Positions 58,942-64,000 of a stretch of 64,000 nucleotides of DNA are shown in pieces. The DNA is from Epichloe hybrida (taxonomy: Eukaryota; Ascomycota; Sordariomycetes; Hypocreales; Clavicipitaceae): positions 4,340,001 through 4,404,000 of the forward strand of contig JAFEKR010000001.1 of assembly GCA_019022495.1 (NCBI GenBank), given 5' to 3'. A model generated the notes under the pieces. That model ran no database searches and was not told the DNA's origin. It saw nothing but the letters and a program-made list of their open reading frames with translations. The first letter of the stretch is position 1, and each line of letters begins with the position of its first letter. The translations under genes and the position numbers were made by a program.

Positions 58942-60237
58942 AGCCACGGACTTTTTGGCCCTGATGGGACTTGAGCCAAAAGGCGTGTGGGAAGCTGATG
59001 TAGACCTGGTCTTGGTCAGCCTAGTAGTGAGCGAAGTGGTGGAGTTGCTTGGTTGCTCTCACCTTCTCCAGGCATCCGTAGCCGATGGAGTTGATGGCCT
59101 GTGTTAGTCGGGGGGGAAGAGCAGGCACAAAGGCGGACGAGTTCCTTTTAAGCCAGCCTAGAGGTGTTGTGATGACTGCTTCATCGAATGATAGACTCTC
59201 GCCACTGACGAGCTGTATCTCTACTTTGCCGCCTATGTCTGATGGATACCGTATCTGCTTTGCTTCGGAACGAAACCTGATGTCAGCTCCGGCGAGGGCC
59301 GGGGCAGCAACGTGGTCGAGTATCTTCTGATATGTACCGCCACAAAAGAGGTTATCTGATGATGATGGTGATGATGATGATGGCGATCAGCGCTTTATTC
59401 CAGAGAAGAAAACGCGGTTTCGCGACATTGTTTGTCCTACCTCCTTCAATGCATTCCTCTAGCCAGAAGTATTTCAGACTTTGACGAGAAATCGGGCTGC
59501 CGATGAAGGAACCCCATTTTTCAGCCATATCCAGAACAATCTCTCGATTCCTTTCGAATTCTGCATCCGTCCCGGGAGTGATTTCCGGTATTTTTTCGCG
59601 GAAAAAGTCAAGCAAGCTCTTGTTGACGTCAGTCTCGGCCCCCAAATCGTTCGAATGCTCGAAAGCCTGCTGCACAACGTCCCATACCGTGGTGCTGTAC
59701 GTTTTGCCTTCATCACCAGGTAACAGGTCGCCCGCAGAGGTGTAAACGCCGGTGTTATCGGCCAATCTTCCCACCGGAGTATCGGTGCTGTTGGCTAGGT
59801 CAAGAATGGGGTTATCGTCAGTGCCGTGAATCCAGTTGGGGCCAAGATCAACCAAGTGACCGTTGGCAAGCATTTGCTGATGAACCCGGCCGCCAACGCG
59901 GTCTCTAGCTTCCAAGATGGTGACGCTGAACCCATTTTGGAGGAGAATTTCTGCACAGCGGAGGCCAGACAGACCGGCACCTACGATGGCGACATGAGGA
60001 TTGGATGCGGAGGAGCATGTACGCTATAGTGAACGGCGGTATAAGTGAATGATGCGCATGCTCATGATGAGTCGGCGCGGTGCTCAATGAAGCGGGAATG
60101 GAGCGCTGACAAAACCACATGCGAATACGATTGACAGAACAGGGCGTCCCAAAATCCCAAAAAAAAGCATGACGGGTTCCTGCTCCGGCCTACCGTCGGC
60201 GGCATACCTTTGTGAGATTGGATTCCGCCGGCGCCAT
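58724..60237 (-). pseudogene. FAD amine oxidase (polyamine oxidase type), 3'-truncated; exons 60237-60208, 60023-59441, 59355-59063, 59005-58724
   Basis: Flavin amine oxidase, probably acting on polyamines. Exon 1 (MAPAESNLTK) and exon 2 give PHVAIVGAGLSGLRCAEILL, the GxGxxG FAD fold, then ARDRVGGRVHQQ and LGPNWIHGTDDNP. Exon 3: DNLFCGGTYQKILDHVAAPA and FDEAVITTPLGWLK. Exon 4: VYISFPHAFWLKSHQGQKVR, GFIEWLAPKYAPEHSPK. Family resemblance ends near 58895, after about 340 of the usual 480-520 residues, so the C-terminal FAD-contact region (the GEHT...GY-x-EGA block) is missing. The reading frame then continues antisense through p25 to a stop at 58724. Introns 60024-60207, 59356-59440 and 59006-59062 keep frame. 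Exon 1 is the least certain. Confidence 0.82.
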
Positions 60238-61412
60238 TGCTGTGCCATCTGCTAGACTATCACGGCTGGACCAACTAGAGAGCAAGGCCAATCTGAGGTC
60301 CTCGTAGATTCTGGAGGAGTTGCGTTGGGACGAGCTAGGGCGGCAATTTGAGTGAGCATCCATGAGTATCAGAGATGCTGAGATAAGCTTTGTGGGCGGC
60401 CGGGATTGGTGAACTTGCGCGCGCCAAATAAAGAATTAAATCAAGACGCAGAGCAAGCGACGGGCTTGATGTTTGTTGAAGCGTGGGCACATGATGGGCG
60501 TGCAGCATGGGTCGGCATGGCCGGCATGGCATGAGACAGGCTGAGCCCAACGAAGTATGCATGGGGCTAGCATAGGCGGCGGAGGGATCTGCAATCTACG
60601 AGGGAAGAGGGATGCAGCAACGAGGAAGCCAGATAATGGTCTTGATATGAGCTGGTATAATCTGGTGGCCACTTGCGTCGGGCTCATCGACGCTTGCGGG
60701 CTCCAATCAAGTCGCGGCATGGCAGCTGGGTTGTGTCGCAGGTGGATGGCCAAGTCAGGTGGTGTTCAGTGCTCCGTGTTCACTATTGTTGAAGTCATCA
60801 CGAGCCGGCATCAATGGGAGCGCGGGCCCGCTGCAGCAGTCGTCTGCAGCAGTCTGTCTGTCTGTCGTAGCTCCTGTAGCCTCTGTAATAATAGCTCCTG
60901 TTGACTCAACTCAACTCAACTGAATGTGAGAGGAGAAGTGCGCAAGCTCTGGTCACACTGCCCCGCCGGAGCTCCATCTTTAATGCCCATTAGGAAATGG
61001 CTAATGCTGCATGTGCCGAGCTTGTTCGCGCCACGGGTCGATGCCACCCACCATCGATGCCACCATCGATACCCCCATTGTACAATAGAATCATTCGCTT
61101 TCGGCACTGCAACTCACGTTGAAAAACATTACTGCCATCACCCGTACACGATACCACCGATACGAAAATGCAGACTGACTCCGACTAGGACTGGCTCTGT
61201 TGCTTCCAACTTCATCCAGGCAACCGTCCTCTCCCAAACACCCTCCTTGGGCCTTGGGCTGGACCCGCAGTATGACTTGCCTCCCCGCGTCTGGCATAGA
61301 GCTGGTCATCTCGTAGCGACTGCGCTTTTCTTCTGCCGAAGAATAGACCACGACTACGTCGGAAAAGTCTACACGGGCCCAAAATTTGAGATACGTCCTG
61401 GCAGCCATCGCC
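60238..61412. promoter_or_regulatory. Divergent region amine oxidase / ATG2
   Basis: 1.18 kb between two start codons. ACTCAACTCAACTCAACT at about 60904-60921 and two CCACCATCGAT units near 61048-61070. No gene supported. Confidence 0.5.
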
Positions 61413-64000
61413 ATGGCGTCGCTATTCCAGTCCTTCCGGGGCTCCGGCATGCCCAAGCGCCTGCTTCGGTATGCCCTCTCACGCCTGGACCTGCTGGATG
61501 CCGAAGCACTCGATATGGACAATCTCGATTTGGCACTGGGAAGAAACACAGTCTTTGAATTCAGAGATGTAGGCATCAAACTAAAAGTATGTTGGTCGTC
61601 CTCTCACAGAAGCGTTGGTCCTCACGTGCTAATGCAACTACGGATAGAAGCTCCAGAAGCTGCTCAGCCTACCTCCCACGTTCGGTCTCGAGAAAGCCAA
61701 GGTTCTTCTGCTTCGTATCACCATACCGATAGACTTCTATACCAGCCCGATAATAGTCGAAGTAGAAGGAATCGATGTTCGCTTGAAAGTGCTGGGTGAC
61801 GACGCCTCCAAGTCAGCTCAGGCATCGAGGACACAGCCACAAGATCCGACATCTTTCGTCCCTAATACGACCGACTTAGCGCAGTCCTTTTTGGAACAAG
61901 AGCCAATTTCGGAAAGGAGGCAGCTCGAAAGCGCCTTGGCGGCGGAAACCAACGATTTAGGTGCCTCAGTGGCCGCAAGTGACGATGGGAGTGAAGATGA
62001 TTCGCATTTCGGCACAGGCCAGCAGCTTTCGTTACCCGGTTTCCTCACCGATTTCTTGCAAGGAATTATCGACAGAACCCAGGTCATGATCAGAAATGTT
62101 GCGTTTCAGCTGGAGCTGGAAGTGCCGGCCGAGTTGAATTCGTCAAGACTGGAGCCAGTGACTTTTCAGATCACCATGGGACAGGTCGCGGCAGAGGGAA
62201 TTACTTCTGGTGCCGAGACTGGCAAAGATGGCTCACCATCAATAGTCCACCAGGAAGGCAACCGACATTTGTCTCTCTCAGATATCCGAGCTTGTCTTGT
62301 ATCCGAAACCGACGCCTTTGCTGGACTGACTCGTTCAACACCAACGGCCTCACCTTCTCCCGCCTCCTCGCCAGCCATGACACGAAGCCTGCCTTCCCGA
62401 GAAACCACCTTTCTCTCTCAGGGGAGTTTCCACGAACAGCCCATGGCGGCCCTTCAAGAGAGCTTTCGCGAGCGGCTTTCTGATGATGCCGAGTCTGATG
62501 GTTCCGACTACCCTCTTGCTGATAGCGAGGATGCATTCGCCATTCCATACGATATGTCAGATGTGGAACGTGCTCTAGAGACTGATCCCGAAAACGATCT
62601 GGACGAACCGGGACCATCAACACCCCGAGCATCAACATACCTCGGCATCCACGACCTGACGCAGTCGCCGGCTCTTTCTCATTCCTCAGTGGCTGATGCC
62701 GACCGCCTGTCGCCAACGCAGTCGGAGACTGCTAGCCAACTGCTAGCAATAGGCATGGCTTCAGATATCCACAGCATCGCAAATGCTCAACACCATCATG
62801 AAGCTACTTTCCCCGATTTGAGCCTGTCTAGCTCCCACAGTGAGAGGACTCGCACTCCAAGTTGGCAACCTGGTTCAATAGCTGCGTCTGTGGATGAACT
62901 GACTCAGTCGCACTTGTACAGCCACGAAGAAGCAGAGAGCATGTACATGAGTGCCTTCTCACAAGCTTGTGAGCCTTCAAAGTCTCTGGGCAAGGAAGAA
63001 TTAGTGCAACCCGAAAAGTCCGACGAAGGTCCAGAAACTGGGAGAGCCGACAAACATCATGAGGCACTACCATCTCCAATCCTTGAAAGAACCCAAGCCG
63101 TTGATTCGTCCCCGCAAACGACAGATGAGAAAATGACCGAGGAAACTTTACAGACAGCAGAAATGAGCCGGCCAGAGGACGAGTCCTCTGCGGAGACGAA
63201 ACCACGATCACCAGTGATGCCAGGAGCATGGGATGAGAGCACAGACGATAGCCCCCAGCCTACTTTTGCGGCGGCTCAAAACACCACCGAGCTAGTTCCA
63301 GGGTCTATTGATCAAGCCAAGGCCGAATCTGACACAGACAGCAGCCTATCATCACCCGCTTTCAGCCGAGCGTCGTTGTTACCATCGAAAGAGGGAAATG
63401 CCCCAGACGCCGCTGATGATCTAGGAGATGATGGCATTGCCACCCCTAAAAGTCCGCCAAAGCTCATCAAGGAGATACTGCGGCTTGACCATGTTTCGGT
63501 GTATATCCAATCACAAAAACAGCATGTGCATATTCAGGTCGACCGCCCCGAGTCACTAAGTGAGATGTCGCAGACGTTGGGCCAGTCCTCCATCTACCCA
63601 CAAGCGCCAGGAGCATTTTCAATACATAGTTCTTCCTCTCCAAGACATCCGCAGCACCCAAACAAGGACTCAAACGACAGCACAGCTTCTGGACAATTGA
63701 AAGTAAAGCTCTCACCAATGATCATAAACTTCGACGCGTCTATCGCCTTTCTCTTGGCCATGGTTGTGGAGAGGCTACTGAAAGCTGTGAAGAGTGACAA
63801 GCCACCTGCTGCAGACGAATCACCTTTGGCACCTCGGGATACCAAGTCGGCCCCTGGACCTCGCATTCAAGTAGCCGCCGAAGAAATAACCGTTAATTTC
63901 CTGAACAGATTAGGTGGGGTTATCAATCATTCGCCGCCTCACAGAGGTTCCTCGTCTTTTATCAACAATCAAGAAGTTCTTCTGAACATGACACTACTTG
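61413..64000 (+). CDS. ATG2: Autophagy-related protein 2, 5' part; exons 61413-61586, 61648->64000
   Basis: Bridge-like lipid-transfer protein that feeds the growing phagophore from the ER. The first 842 residues (of about 2000 or more) are visible; the gene leaves the window in frame. Exon 1: [56 protein letters not shown], the chorein-N start. The intron 61587-61647 (GTATGT...GGATAG) leads to [20 protein letters not shown] and [20 protein letters not shown], then GIDVRLKV. Further on come [20 protein letters not shown] and [12 protein letters not shown], a long Ser/Glu-rich disordered stretch (about 300-640), and [36 protein letters not shown]. It is divergent from the truncated amine oxidase. 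Confidence 0.93.

Overview
The window is a piece of a filamentous ascomycete (Pezizomycotina) nuclear genome, most likely a sordariomycete. The evidence is short introns (about 35-190 bp) with GTRNGT donors and CTAAC/CTGAC-like branch sites, single-copy genes on both strands without operons, long low-complexity intergenic stretches, and proteins of fungal type (MIC12, Zn2Cys6 regulator, ATG2, p24, YCK-type casein kinase, SWC4). Genus and species cannot be fixed from the sequence. I found no tRNA, rRNA, CRISPR, virus or intact transposon.

Layout: 1-1292 3' part of a YtcJ-like amidohydrolase (+); 1706-3340 acyltransferase-3 membrane protein (-); 3341-6042 non-coding with a MITE-like inverted repeat; 6043-7197 HEM2 (-); 8862-9790 MIC12 (-) divergent from 10381-11168 mitoribosomal bL17 (+); 11440-13751 UTP25 (-) divergent from 14201-15501 eIF3f (+); 16275-18966 R3H/SUZ protein (-) divergent from 20413-21387 zinc-knuckle RS protein (+); 21510-22139 Cwf18 (-) divergent from 22526-24994 PPR protein (+); 25710-27964 Zn2Cys6 + maltose-acetyltransferase-like fusion (-); 27965-34347 gene desert rich in minisatellites; 34348-36342 SWC4 (-) divergent from 36991-37877 p24 cargo receptor (+); 39366-40861 casein kinase I (-); 43267-44493 Kv-beta-like aldo-keto reductase (+); 44938-46520 nitronate monooxygenase (+) converging on 46760-47426 SCP2 (-); 48395-49469 LETM1-like protein (-) divergent from 50221-50998 free-methionine-sulfoxide reductase (+); 52703-55510 C2-domain cytokinesis-type protein (+); 56258-57847 UTP15 (+); 58507-58941 truncated dynactin p25 (+) running into 58724-60237 truncated amine oxidase (-); 61413-64000 ATG2 5' part (+).

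Most genes are housekeeping and unrelated to each other. Two belong to the U3 small-subunit processome (UTP25, UTP15), several serve mitochondria (MIC12, bL17m, LETM1-like, PPR), and a convergent pair is linked to RNA processing (zinc-knuckle RS protein and Cwf18). There is no biosynthetic cluster. The most unusual points are: the head-on junction at about 58.89 kb where two conserved genes both lose their 3' halves; the DNA-binding/acetyltransferase fusion whose expected catalytic His is Leu; a 5-nt microexon needed to restore the reductase gene; and a 9-mer, TACTCCGTA/TACGGAGTA, found at least ten times and only between genes.

Exon boundaries were set by eye from splice signals, reading frame and remembered family conservation; none was checked against transcripts or databases.
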